DNA of 64,000 nt. It comes from Bacteroidota bacterium (GTDB lineage Bacteria; Bacteroidota; Rhodothermia; Rhodothermales; Rubricoccaceae). Both the position numbers and the translations under genes were made by a program. Under the pieces are notes generated by a model, which did not search any database, was not told where the DNA came from, and worked only from the letters and a program-made list of their open reading frames with translations. The stretch spans positions 500,356 through 564,355 of the forward strand of contig JBCBNX010000001.1 in assembly GCA_039821555.1 (NCBI GenBank). Direction: 5' to 3'. Numbering within the stretch: the stretch's first letter is position 1; each line of letters starts with the position of its first letter. Shown here one piece after another: positions 10,020 through 18,394 of the stretch.

Positions 10020-10670
10020 ATGGACTTCTTCTTTGAAAACCTTGGGCTCCTAATCTTTCTCTTCTTTCTGTTTCTTCAGTTCATTGGCTCACTCATCGGC
10101 CAGCGGACGAAAGGAAAGCGCGCGCCCAATCCAGGAGACGAAGCTCCCGCGTCGGACGGAGGCCCGTCTACGTTTGAGGAAGCCCTTCGTCAGATCCAAG
10201 AAGCGCTTCAGCAAGCGAGCCAGCCGTCCTCGTCTCGCAGCGAAGCAAATGAACCGCTACCACCGTCGGCAGAGGACGAGGCGTTTCCGACCGTCGCAGA
10301 CGAGGAAAATGCCTCCGCCTTCCAGCACTTCGACGATTTCGAGCAGCATGGCGATGCACACTTTTCATCTGGGGCCCACGAACAGTACGAAGCGGCTGAA
10401 GCCCGACGGGAAGCTCTATTCGAGCGTCCGCTTAAAACGGATCGCCCCACCTTGATGGAGCGCGTTGTACCCAACGAAGACCTTCGAGGGCATCTGTCGT
10501 TGTCGCGTGTGGAGGCGCCAACCACACCAACGGCACGGTCCGCTGGCACTGCGAGTGAAGCGGCATCGGTTGCTCGACTCCGCTCGAAGCTGCGCTCGCC
10601 GGAAGACGTACAGGATGCGTATCGGCTGCACGTTATTCTCTCCAAGCCGCGCTCAATGCCGCGGCGCTGA
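10020..10670 (+). CDS. Single-pass membrane protein with disordered acidic tail
   Basis: 216 residues from ATG 10020. An N-terminal membrane helix (LGLLIFLFFLFLQFIGSLI, about 8-26) is followed by a basic stop-transfer (GQRTKGKR), a long low-complexity acidic and Ser/Pro-rich region, and a short conserved-looking end (SPEDVQDAYRLHVILSKPRS). Proteins of this plan, with a C-terminal motif resembling AxxLxEILxxPKALR, are common and uncharacterised in the Bacteroidota group. The frame is open further upstream, but those residues overlap the STAS promoter region and look non-coding. The gene converges on the next membrane-protein gene with 14 bp between the stops. Function unknown. Confidence 0.75.
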   Translation: MDFFFENLGLLIFLFFLFLQFIGSLIGQRTKGKRAPNPGDEAPASDGGPSTFEEALRQIQEALQQASQPSSSRSEANEPLPPSAEDEAFPTVADEENASAFQHFDDFEQHGDAHFSSGAHEQYEAAEARREALFERPLKTDRPTLMERVVPNEDLRGHLSLSRVEAPTTPTARSAGTASEAASVARLRSKLRSPEDVQDAYRLHVILSKPRSMPRR

Positions 10671-10684
10671 AACACTGGTCACGC

Positions 10685-11176
10685 TTAAGCGCGGTCTGGC
10701 TCACCTTTCTTGAAGATGGCTGCACCGATGGCGCCGCCAGCTGCGCCCAGCACCATGCCTACGGCAGCACCGATCACGATCCCGATGGGGCCACTGGCTG
10801 CTTCCGCCCAGCCCCCCATCTGTTCGATCTGCTCTTCGGACAGCCCTTGGGTGCGCCACTGCTCTCGGGCGATATCCATCGGATCAGGCAAGACGCCGAG
10901 CTGAATCAGTAACAGCGAGAGCGACCCTGCAATGACAGCGCCGACAAGCCCGACTACTACACCCATCCCGGCTCCCTGACCGCCCGAAATCGTCAGCGCA
11001 TTCGTGCTCGTGTAGTGCCAGACTGCCGTGGCAGCAGCGAGTAGGACAGTCACACAGCTGAGTATCCCGGCAAACATGCCTGCTGCGGACCCCATCGAGC
11101 TGAGAACGCTAGCCAGGAGGCCGAGAAGTACGTACACAGCAGCGCCGATCAGGATGGAAGGAAGTTTACTGCTCAT
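10685..11176 (-). CDS. Small four-helix membrane protein, uncharacterised
   Basis: 163 residues with about four hydrophobic helices: near 7-28, 33-55, 67-95 (Gly-rich, GAGMGVVVGLVGAVIAGS) and 128-155 (Gly/Ala-rich, IGIVIGAAVGMVLGAAGGAI). A soluble loop between the third and fourth carries EQWRTQGLSEEQIEQM. The glycine-zipper-like fourth segment suggests close helix packing. A shorter protein of similar plan lies at 29346-29729. I do not recognise a named family with confidence, and no catalytic residues are apparent. Confidence 0.75.
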   Translation of the reverse strand: MSSKLPSILIGAAVYVLLGLLASVLSSMGSAAGMFAGILSCVTVLLAAATAVWHYTSTNALTISGGQGAGMGVVVGLVGAVIAGSLSLLLIQLGVLPDPMDIAREQWRTQGLSEEQIEQMGGWAEAASGPIGIVIGAAVGMVLGAAGGAIGAAIFKKGEPDRA

Positions 11177-11560
11177 GGATCTGCGAGGCGTGTGTCGTGA
11201 CCGTCTTACTTGAGCAACCTACGGCAGGCGCCTAGATTTGTGTCGGACGTTGGTTGAAGGGAGACTCGAAGGCCCACGACCGGACCACGACCGTCCCGAG
11301 CAGCCGAAGAGGTACCCCGTACGACCGGCGTAACCTACATCACTGTGTGTTACAACGAGTGCTTGCTCTTTCATACTGGATACACTCTACACACGTTGAG
11401 TAGGTCTACTTCCAGTGTTTCTGAAAACAGACATGGAATGACACCCGCGTAGCGTCCATAGCACACTCAGCACCAAGGTGGAAGAGAAAAGGTTGATGAA
11501 GTATATTTCCCTACCCTACCACGGTTTGTTCGCAATCCTCTCACCAGTCAGACCCCCACC
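11177..11560. other. Non-coding stretch upstream of the AP2-domain gene
   Basis: 384 bp without a credible gene. It is more AT-rich than its surroundings from about 11330 on. ACTGGA (near 11377) and TCCAGT (near 11411) form a widely spaced 6-bp inverted repeat, too short to interpret. The promoters of both flanking divergent genes should lie here. No RNA gene is evident. Confidence 0.5.
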
Positions 11561-12094
11561 ATGCCCAGAGCCAAAGGCGTCATCAGGATCGACTCCGATT
11601 CAACCCACGGATGGCAAGTGCGCGTATATCGCCACGGCAAGACCTACTCCAAACTGTTCAGCGACCGCAAATGCGGAGGCCGCGAGGAAGCATTCGAGGA
11701 AGCGGTCGAGTTCCGCAAGGAACTTGAAGCGGAGGTCGCAGCCATGCCTGAAGCTGAACCTCGCCGTCGCCTCATCACGCGTAACAAGAACAACTCGACC
11801 GGCGTCGTAGGCATCTCTCGTACCTACAAGAAAGACCGGCGCGGCGTCAAGCACGAGGTCTACGCCGTCTCCTGGAATCCAGAACCTGGCACCGCACGTG
11901 GCACGTCGTTCTCCATCAAGAAGTATGGGGAGGATACCGCGTTCAAGATGGCTTGCCGGCTCCGCTTCCAGAAGATGAAGGAGATCTACGGGGACCGCTA
12001 CCCTGTGTCTTCCTACATGGAGCTCTACCGGCAGAAAGCCGATGTAGACGCGAAAGCCCAGGAGCGCGCCGCGAAGAAGAAAGCACGCGCCTAG
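11561..12094 (+). CDS. Solitary AP2-like DNA-binding domain protein
   Basis: 177 residues. Residues about 70-135 (STGVVGISRTYKKDRRG, YAVSWNP, SFSIKKYGEDTAFKMACRLR) follow the AP2/ERF-type pattern: a three-stranded sheet with conserved G, V and W, then a helix carrying A and R. The N-terminal part (GVIRIDSDSTHGWQVRVYR, then KLFSDRKCGGREEAFEEAVE) looks like a second, degenerate copy, so the protein may hold two such domains joined by a basic linker (RRRLITRNKNN). The C-terminus is a Lys/Ala/Arg tail. Bacterial AP2 domains usually sit in phage or homing-endonuclease proteins; no nuclease domain is seen here. It is predicted to bind DNA. The gene is monocistronic, with a strong terminator 33 bp downstream. 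Confidence 0.7.
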   Translation: MPRAKGVIRIDSDSTHGWQVRVYRHGKTYSKLFSDRKCGGREEAFEEAVEFRKELEAEVAAMPEAEPRRRLITRNKNNSTGVVGISRTYKKDRRGVKHEVYAVSWNPEPGTARGTSFSIKKYGEDTAFKMACRLRFQKMKEIYGDRYPVSSYMELYRQKADVDAKAQERAAKKKARA

Positions 12095-12126
12095 GCCTAG
12101 CCTCGCTCCCCCCGCCCTACTCTGTT

Positions 12127-12159
12127 GCGGCAGGCTCGATCAGAGCTTGCCGCTTTTTT
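12127..12159 (+). terminator. Strong rho-independent terminator
   Basis: GCGGCAGGCTC (12127-12137) pairs with GAGCTTGCCGC (12143-12153) with one mismatch around a 5-nt loop, followed by six T (12154-12159). It closes the AP2-domain gene and separates it from the acetyltransferase that starts at 12200. Confidence 0.85.
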
Positions 12160-12199
12160 GTGCGCGTACTTTCCGTGCCCGGCTCATCCCCTTTCTACT

Positions 12200-13351
12200 A
12201 TGCCACCCGACACCACCGCGGTCTCCGTACGCCCTGTCGCAAGCGCTGGCGATGCCCGCCGCTTTCTTGATTTCGCGTACGAGGTCCCCTACTACCAGGA
12301 CAATCACAACTGGGTGCCGCCGCTCCGCCTCGACCAGCGTACCATCCAGAACCCGAAGAAGAACGCGTTCTTCGAGCATGGACGGTGGCAGCGGTTTCTC
12401 GCGGAGGATGGCGCAGGGAATGTCCTCGGCCGCATCGCGGGCATTGTCAACGGGATGCACCTAGAGACGTACGACGACCACGTTGGCTTCTTTGGTTTCT
12501 TCGAGTGCATCGACCGCTACGACGTTGCGGAGGCGCTTCTCGACGCGGCAGCGGCCTGGCTGCGCGAGCAGGGCCTCCAGGCGATGCGGGGACCCGCGAA
12601 TCCGTCTCTCAACGATGTCGCGGGGCTGCTGATGGCTGGGTTTGATAAGGAGCCCATGCTTCTCATGCCTTACAATCCACCCTACTACGCGGTCTTTCTG
12701 GAGCGCTACGGGTTCGAGCGATCCATGACGATGTGGGCGTACTACGTCCACCGGCACTACCTCGATCTCAACCGCATGAAACGCGGCGCTGCCCTTGTCC
12801 AACGCCGCTACCCCGATGTGACCGTCCGTGCGCTCGACATGAACCGCTACGACGAAGACGTGGCGCACGTGCTCCGGATTTACAACGATGCCTGGGTAGG
12901 CAACTGGGGCTTCGTCCCAATCACCCCCTCGGAGCTAAAGCAGCTTGAGAAAGAGCTCAAGCCTGTCATTGTCCCTGACCTCGTCTACTTCATCGAGGTG
13001 GGCGGAGAGCCCGTGGCTTTCTCGGTGACGCTGCCCAACCTCAACCAGGTACTTAAGAAGCTCCCCGACGGTAAGTTGCTCTCGACAGGGCTGCCCAAGA
13101 TGCTGCTCGCAATGAAGCTCGGCGCCGTCCAGGAAGTACGCATGCCGCTGATGGGTGTGTTGCCCGCCTACCAAGGTAGAGGGCTCGACGTACTGCTGGT
13201 GATGGCCACGATTGAGGCGGGTATTCCCCTTGGCTACCGCGCCTGCGAGATGAGTTGGGTCCTCGATACGAACAAGAAGTTGACCAACCTGCTGGACTCG
13301 TTCGGGTCGATCCGGGACAAAGAGTACGCGCTATTCGAGAAGCCACTTTAG
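12200..13351 (+). CDS. GNAT-type acyltransferase (YghO-like)
   Basis: 383 residues from ATG 12200. The N-terminal part (WVPPLRLDQRTIQNPKKNAF, then FEHG) and MRGPANPSLNDVAGLL match the conserved blocks of large GNAT-like proteins related to E. coli YghO. The C-terminal half holds a GNAT fold with an acyl-CoA loop-like MGVLPAYQGRGLDVLLV (the Q/RxxGxG/A region appears as QGRGLD). The substrate is unknown. The frame runs back to 12125, but that stretch contains the upstream gene's terminator, so ATG 12200 is preferred. A 29-bp gap leads into the isoaspartyl peptidase, so the two may be cotranscribed. Confidence 0.82.
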   Translation: MPPDTTAVSVRPVASAGDARRFLDFAYEVPYYQDNHNWVPPLRLDQRTIQNPKKNAFFEHGRWQRFLAEDGAGNVLGRIAGIVNGMHLETYDDHVGFFGFFECIDRYDVAEALLDAAAAWLREQGLQAMRGPANPSLNDVAGLLMAGFDKEPMLLMPYNPPYYAVFLERYGFERSMTMWAYYVHRHYLDLNRMKRGAALVQRRYPDVTVRALDMNRYDEDVAHVLRIYNDAWVGNWGFVPITPSELKQLEKELKPVIVPDLVYFIEVGGEPVAFSVTLPNLNQVLKKLPDGKLLSTGLPKMLLAMKLGAVQEVRMPLMGVLPAYQGRGLDVLLVMATIEAGIPLGYRACEMSWVLDTNKKLTNLLDSFGSIRDKEYALFEKPL

Positions 13352-13380
13352 CCCTTCATTTTTCCTGTGCCTCCTTCGTT

Positions 13381-14463
13381 ATGCGCCTAGCTCTTCTGTT
13401 CTGCCTCCTCCTGCCCACCTCGCTGATGGCCCAGCCCAACCCGCCCGACACACTTCCAGCATCGGTCGAACCTCGCGCTGTGCTCGTCATCCATGGTGGC
13501 GCTGGCACCATTCGCCGAGACCTGCTCGACGAGGCGAGCGAGGCATCGATCCGAGCGGCACTTACCACAGCCCTCGAAGCAGGCTATGCCGAGATCCAGG
13601 GTGGCGCGTCTGCCATGGACGCGGTCACGGCTGCAATCACGGTACTGGAAGACAGCCCGCGCTTCAATGCGGGCAGAGGCGCTGTCTTCACCGCCGACGG
13701 CTACGCTGAACTCGACGCCTCGATCATGGACGGGGCGACGGGCGAAGCTGGGGCTATCTCAGGCGTGCGGCACGTCAAGAACCCGATCCTGCTCGCCCGG
13801 GAGGTAATGACCAGCTCGCCCCACGTGCTTCTCTCGGGCGACGGTGCAGAAGAGTTTGCGCTCTTGCGCGGGCTCGACCTGGTGCCCAACCGGCACTTTC
13901 ATACCGACGCCCGCCGCGAGGCCCTCCGGCGGGTGCTTGATCAACAGCGCGCGCAGCAGCAGTCGGAAAGCGGCGCTGCCGATCACGAGGCGATCCCTGA
14001 ACGAGCAGTGCCCGAGTGGCAACTCGAGCACCCGGCGCCCTGGCGGATGACGGGAACCGTCGGAGCCGTGGCGCTCGACAACGACGGCCACCTAGCGGCA
14101 GGAACCTCAACAGGTGGCATGACGGCCAAGCGCTACGGCCGCATTGGCGACTCGCCGATCATTGGGGCTGGCACGTTTGCCAACGAGGCCGTCGGCGTCT
14201 CCTCGACAGGCCACGGCGAGTACTTCATCCGCAACGTCACTGCCTACGACATCGCTGCGCGCATGCGCTACCTCGGCGAATCGCTCACTCAGGCCGCTGA
14301 GGCCGTCATCCACGAGACGCTGACCGAGTCTGGGGGCACAGGCGGCGTGATCGCCCTCGGTGCAGACGGCACGGTGACGATGCCGTTCAACACGCCTGGC
14401 ATGTATCGTGGCTATATCGATGAGGACGGCACGGTGACCGTGTTGCTCTACCGCGACGAATGA
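13381..14463 (+). CDS. Secreted isoaspartyl peptidase / L-asparaginase (Ntn hydrolase)
   Basis: 360 residues. A signal peptide (MRLALLFCLLLPTSLMAQ) sends it out of the cytoplasm. The N-terminal motif LVIHGGAGTI and the DSPRFNAGRGAVFT block are typical of type-2 asparaginases. The autocleavage site is in MTGTVGAVAL, with Thr 226 becoming the N-terminal nucleophile of the beta subunit, and the oxyanion/binding loops are AGTSTGGMTAKRYGRIGDSP and STGHGE. The enzyme splits beta-aspartyl peptides and asparagine. The frame is open upstream into the previous gene, but ATG 13381 fits the signal peptide. A lipoprotein gene and an FAD oxidoreductase follow on the same strand. Confidence 0.93.
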   Translation: MRLALLFCLLLPTSLMAQPNPPDTLPASVEPRAVLVIHGGAGTIRRDLLDEASEASIRAALTTALEAGYAEIQGGASAMDAVTAAITVLEDSPRFNAGRGAVFTADGYAELDASIMDGATGEAGAISGVRHVKNPILLAREVMTSSPHVLLSGDGAEEFALLRGLDLVPNRHFHTDARREALRRVLDQQRAQQQSESGAADHEAIPERAVPEWQLEHPAPWRMTGTVGAVALDNDGHLAAGTSTGGMTAKRYGRIGDSPIIGAGTFANEAVGVSSTGHGEYFIRNVTAYDIAARMRYLGESLTQAAEAVIHETLTESGGTGGVIALGADGTVTMPFNTPGMYRGYIDEDGTVTVLLYRDE

Positions 14464-14550
14464 GCCATCGTGACCGTTCGTCACGCGCGCCGTTTGGGAA
14501 CTACGGTGTGTTTGTCTCCTATCTGCGAGCCCGCACTATCCGACTATCCT

Positions 14551-15174
14551 ATGCGTATTGCTCTACCTCTTCTCGCCGCAGTCGTCCTGGCCGGCTGCGC
14601 CGCTACCGAGTCGCTCACTCCTGCGCTGGAAGCCTCGTCGAACAACCTCCAGGAACAGCTAGCTGAGCCAAGCCGCCTGATGGCCGCTGCTGCCCTGCTT
14701 CACGCTGAGACGGGAGTCTTTCCCACCTCCGCATTTGAGTTGCTCGGCTCGATGCCGGGCGCGGAAACCGGGTCGCGCGAGGTGCGCCTGAGCACGCTTG
14801 GCGTATCCGCTAGCGGCGAAACGCTGCAGGTCGTGTACGTCCTCGCCCCGTCGCAAGCGGATCCGACAGAGCGGGTCGGCGGTTTCTCTTTGACCAAAAC
14901 CGAACCGAGCCGCTATGCCGCGCAGTTCCGACTGGATCGGCGCGAGGACCAGACCGAGAAGCCACTGCCTGTGGCCGTGAGTGGATCGGTCGAAGTCCGG
15001 CAGGCTCGCGGTACGCTGCGGCTGGACACCACCCAACTCCGGCAAGCTATCACGGACGACGTGCGCGTGGAGGCCCCCTACGTCCCGGGCGCTGGGATCA
15101 CATACACCTTTACTAAGGCTGCCACCGATCTCGAAGTCGGCGTGGTCACCCTCGAACCGATTCCGTCGGAATGA
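14551..15174 (+). CDS. Lipoprotein of unknown function
   Basis: 207 residues. ATG 14551 starts a lipoprotein signal with lipobox VLAGC (MRIALPLLAAVVLAGC). The mature protein begins with a helical stretch (LQEQLAEPSRLMAAAALLHAE) that resembles the start of type II pseudopilin-like or periplasmic adaptor folds, followed by beta-rich sequence (VRLSTLGVSASGETLQVVYV and later strands). No family is recognised. Its TGA overlaps the next gene's ATG in ATGA (15171-15174), so it is translationally coupled to the FAD oxidoreductase. The frame extends upstream to 14470 without support. Confidence 0.75.
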   Translation: MRIALPLLAAVVLAGCAATESLTPALEASSNNLQEQLAEPSRLMAAAALLHAETGVFPTSAFELLGSMPGAETGSREVRLSTLGVSASGETLQVVYVLAPSQADPTERVGGFSLTKTEPSRYAAQFRLDRREDQTEKPLPVAVSGSVEVRQARGTLRLDTTQLRQAITDDVRVEAPYVPGAGITYTFTKAATDLEVGVVTLEPIPSE

Positions 15175-16457
15175 GCGCACTGTCTGACGTAGTCATCGTT
15201 GGAGGCGGGCTAGCCGGGCTGACCGCAGCGCGGACGCTCGCCGCGCATGGCATCGCCTTCACCTTGCTCGAAGCGTCGGACGGACTCGGCGGTCGCGTTC
15301 GGACCGACGAGTTTGACGAGTACCTCCTGGATCGAGGCTTTCAAGTGCTACTGACGGCCTACCCGGAGGCACAACGCTGGCTTGACTACGATGCGCTCGA
15401 CCTCCAACCGTTCGACAACGGCGCGCTCGTCTATTTCAGTGGCATGCTCCATCGGCTTGCCGATCCGACCCGAGACTTCTTCGGCGCGCTGCCGTCGGTA
15501 TTCTCTCCCATCGGCTCGCTCGCGGACAAGGTGAAGGTACTCGGCCTCCGCCAAAACGTCCGCTCACCGTCGCTGGATAAGCTTTGGGCACGCGACGAGG
15601 TCACGACACGCGAGGCGCTGACGAAGCGCTATGGCTTCTCAGCGTCGATGATGACACGGTTCTTCGAGCCCTTCCTCGGGGGCATCCTCCTCGACAAGGA
15701 CTTGAAGGCATCGAGCCGCGCGTTCGAGTTCTACTTCCGGATGTTTTCGGAAGGCATGACCGCCGTACCTGCGATGGGTATGGGCGCGATCCCAGAGCAA
15801 CTCGCCGCACCGCTGCCTGGTGACGCGGTGCGGCTGAACACGCCCGTCGAGTCGGTTTCGTCTGGCAGTGTGAGCCTGAAACACGAGGAGTCGATTCTTG
15901 CAAAAACGGTTATCATCGCGACCGACGGCCCGACTGGGGCCCGGTTACTCAATGGGGCCATTGAATCACCCGCGTCGCGCAGCGTGACGTGCGCCTACTA
16001 CGCCGCCCCTGTGCCGCCCATTGACGACCCAATCCTTGTCCTCGACGGAGAGAACGCCGGCCCTGTGAACAATCTCGCCGTGATGTCAAATGCGGCGCCG
16101 AGCTATGCCCCTGATGGCCAGGCACTCGTAGCGGCGACCGTTCTCGGCATCCCTGATGCCGGCGACAGCTTGCTCGACCTCCGTGTGCGCGATCATTGCC
16201 GGACGTGGTTTGGTGAGCAGGTGGACGAATGGACGCCGCTTCGGACGTATCGCATCGAGCACGCCCAACCCGCGCAGGTCCCCCCCGCTCTATCGCCCCC
16301 GACCCGTCCCATTCGCCTTGGTGACGGGCTCTATGTTGCTGGCGACCACCGCACGAACGCGTCCATCAACGGGGCCATGCGCTCGGGTCGCCTCGCGGCC
16401 GAGGCCGTCCTCGCTGATCTCGGTGTACCGCTCTTGGACGAGGCCGTGCGCGCTTAG
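15171..16457 (+). CDS. FAD-dependent amine-oxidase/desaturase-type oxidoreductase
   Basis: 428 residues. The dinucleotide-binding start VVIVGGGLAGLTAARTL (GxGxxG at 11-16) is followed by the acidic strand end LLEASDGLGGRVRTDEF, the signature of the phytoene-desaturase/monoamine-oxidase superfamily. The C-terminal FAD contact is GLYVAGDHRTNASINGAMRS. The substrate is unknown; relatives act on carotenoids, prenyl chains or amines. It is coupled to the upstream lipoprotein by a 4-bp overlap. Its stop codon (TAG 16455-16457) overlaps that of the convergent permease gene. Confidence 0.88.
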   Translation: MSALSDVVIVGGGLAGLTAARTLAAHGIAFTLLEASDGLGGRVRTDEFDEYLLDRGFQVLLTAYPEAQRWLDYDALDLQPFDNGALVYFSGMLHRLADPTRDFFGALPSVFSPIGSLADKVKVLGLRQNVRSPSLDKLWARDEVTTREALTKRYGFSASMMTRFFEPFLGGILLDKDLKASSRAFEFYFRMFSEGMTAVPAMGMGAIPEQLAAPLPGDAVRLNTPVESVSSGSVSLKHEESILAKTVIIATDGPTGARLLNGAIESPASRSVTCAYYAAPVPPIDDPILVLDGENAGPVNNLAVMSNAAPSYAPDGQALVAATVLGIPDAGDSLLDLRVRDHCRTWFGEQVDEWTPLRTYRIEHAQPAQVPPALSPPTRPIRLGDGLYVAGDHRTNASINGAMRSGRLAAEAVLADLGVPLLDEAVRA

Positions 16458-17881
16458 CTCAGCGGCAGCACGAGCGCGAGCAGGCACGTGATGAGGAAGC
16501 TCGTAACGCCGAGAACCACGAGGAGTGGCGTCCACGACTTCAGCGTCTCGGCTTCGGTGAGCACGCCCATCTTGGCGAAGATCCAGAAGCCACTGTCGTT
16601 CATCCATGACCCGACCAGAGACCCGCCGCCAATCGCCATCGCGAGGTAGACGGGATGAAACGGGAGCGCATGGGGGTCGATCATCGCGCCTAGCATCCCT
16701 GCCGTGATAATCATTGCCGACGTGCTGGAGCCCTGGGCAAACTTGAGGAGACTCGCAATCCCGAACGCGAGGAGCAGCACGCCTAGCCCTGCTGCAGACA
16801 CGTCGCCAAAGAGCGCTTGGATCGCGCCGCCGAGTTCAGCAGCGCGCAGCATCGCACCGAAGGCGCCGCCTGCGGCTGTGATTAGGATAATGACGCCCCC
16901 GCTCATCAGCGCGCTCTCGATCACCTTGCCGAGTTGCTCGGCCGACGGTTGTTGCTGGCGCTGATAGGTCCACACCGCGAGCGCCGCGCTGAGGAGCAAG
17001 GCGAAGTTGGGATTCCCGAGCAGGTTTGTCCACTGGAACACCTGCGCAATGCCGAGCCCATTCGCGGCGGCGGCGAGGATCGCCGTCGTGAGTTCGGGAT
17101 CGCGGAGCGGCGCTTCAGGGATCGCAAGCTGCGCGAGCACCTTGACCACAGAGTTGACGGTGATGAGCAGGATCGGCAGGGCAATCGGTGCGAGCGATAG
17201 CGCCATGCCTGGCAAGGCAGCCTCGTCGGGCGCGTCTACAACAGCCTCGTCGCCTTCGTAGGGCCGCAGCGGAATCGGCATGCGTCGGTCGAGCCAGGTC
17301 GCGAAGACCAACCCGGCGGTAGCGCTAGGCAGCCCCACCGCAAGCCCGACGAGGATCATCACGCCGAGGTCGACGCCAAAGCGGTTGGCCATGAACAGCG
17401 GTCCGGGCGTCGGCGGGACGAGCGTGTGCGTGATGGCCGCGCCCGCTGCGATTGCGACGAGGTAGCGCAGGTAGTGCCGGCCGGTCGTCCGTGCCAACGA
17501 GCGGGCGAGCGGGACGAGCAAGTAAAACGCCGTGTCGAAGAACACAGGGATCGAGAGCGTGAAGCCGCTGCCTGCCATGGCGACGTTGGAGCGCTTCTCG
17601 CCGAGCGCGCCGAGGAAGCCGTTGGCGATGCGGTCCGCCGCCCCGCTTCGCATCATCGCCGCGCCGATGATGGCCGCGAGCGCGATCACGATGCCAATGC
17701 TCGCCGCGGTGCCCCCGAACGCGGCAGCCACGCGCTCCACCTTGAGCGCCATCGGACCGGGCGCCAGGAGACTCACGACCAGCGCCGCGGTGATGAGCGC
17801 GAGGAAGGCGTTGAGCCGCAGCCCGATGATGAGGCCCAACACGACCACAAGGCCGATCAGAAGGATGAGGAAGGGCGACAT
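16454..17881 (-). CDS. GntP-family gluconate/organic-acid permease
   Basis: 475 residues, 12-14 hydrophobic segments, the size expected for GntP-type H+ symporters of the ion-transporter superfamily. Family motifs include AAIIGAAMMRSGAADRIA, PVFFDTAFYLLVPLA, HTLVPPTPGPLFMA and, late, FAQGSSTSAMIITAGM and GSWMNDSGFWI. Known members carry gluconate, D-serine or related hydroxy acids; the substrate here cannot be told from sequence. No gluconate kinase or dehydratase lies beside it. It ends tail-to-tail with the FAD oxidoreductase, and a membrane-protein gene is divergent upstream with a 72-bp gap. Confidence 0.92.
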   Translation of the reverse strand: MSPFLILLIGLVVVLGLIIGLRLNAFLALITAALVVSLLAPGPMALKVERVAAAFGGTAASIGIVIALAAIIGAAMMRSGAADRIANGFLGALGEKRSNVAMAGSGFTLSIPVFFDTAFYLLVPLARSLARTTGRHYLRYLVAIAAGAAITHTLVPPTPGPLFMANRFGVDLGVMILVGLAVGLPSATAGLVFATWLDRRMPIPLRPYEGDEAVVDAPDEAALPGMALSLAPIALPILLITVNSVVKVLAQLAIPEAPLRDPELTTAILAAAANGLGIAQVFQWTNLLGNPNFALLLSAALAVWTYQRQQQPSAEQLGKVIESALMSGGVIILITAAGGAFGAMLRAAELGGAIQALFGDVSAAGLGVLLLAFGIASLLKFAQGSSTSAMIITAGMLGAMIDPHALPFHPVYLAMAIGGGSLVGSWMNDSGFWIFAKMGVLTEAETLKSWTPLLVVLGVTSFLITCLLALVLPLS

Positions 17882-17953
17882 CGGGGACCTGGCTGGTAGG
17901 GGCGCGTTGCTTCACGATACGCCGCTCGCCCCACTTCCCCGCGATCTGCCCTC

Positions 17954-18394
17954 ATGAAGGCCCTTCTTCTCCTGCACCTCCTAGCCACGTTGACGATGTT
18001 TGGCGCAATATTGATTGTGCAAGTCGTCCACTATCCCCTGTTCTCAGGTGTCGGTGCGGAGCGCTGGGCGGCGTATGAGGCGGCGCACCAGACGCGGATC
18101 ACCTGGGTCGTCGGCCCTGCCATGCTGCTCGAACTGGGGACGGCCGTCGCGCTCGTGTGGATGCGCCCGACCGGGCTGCCGCTATGGATGCTCTGGAGCG
18201 GCCTCGCTCTCGTTGGCGTAATCTGGGCATCGACGGCGTTTGTGCAGGTACCACTGCATAACACTCTCATGGTCGGCTTCGACGGAGACGCGCACGCCCG
18301 GCTCGTAGGCACCAACTGGATCCGCACGGCGGCCTGGACGCTCCGCACAGGCCTCGTGCTTTGGATGACAGCGCTGCTGCTTGACGTCGGCTAG
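17954..18394 (+). CDS. Four-helix membrane protein, uncharacterised
   Basis: 146 residues with four membrane helices. Polar residues recur where they could line a site: VQVVHYPLFSGVG in helix 1, HQTRITWVVGPAMLLELG opening helix 2, and FVQVPLHNTLMVGF with NWIRTAAWT before helix 4. The regularly placed His residues resemble small quinone- or heme-associated membrane proteins, but no family is assigned with confidence. It is transcribed divergently from the gluconate-type permease and overlaps the next gene's stop by 4 bp on the opposite strand. Confidence 0.78.
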   Translation: MKALLLLHLLATLTMFGAILIVQVVHYPLFSGVGAERWAAYEAAHQTRITWVVGPAMLLELGTAVALVWMRPTGLPLWMLWSGLALVGVIWASTAFVQVPLHNTLMVGFDGDAHARLVGTNWIRTAAWTLRTGLVLWMTALLLDVG

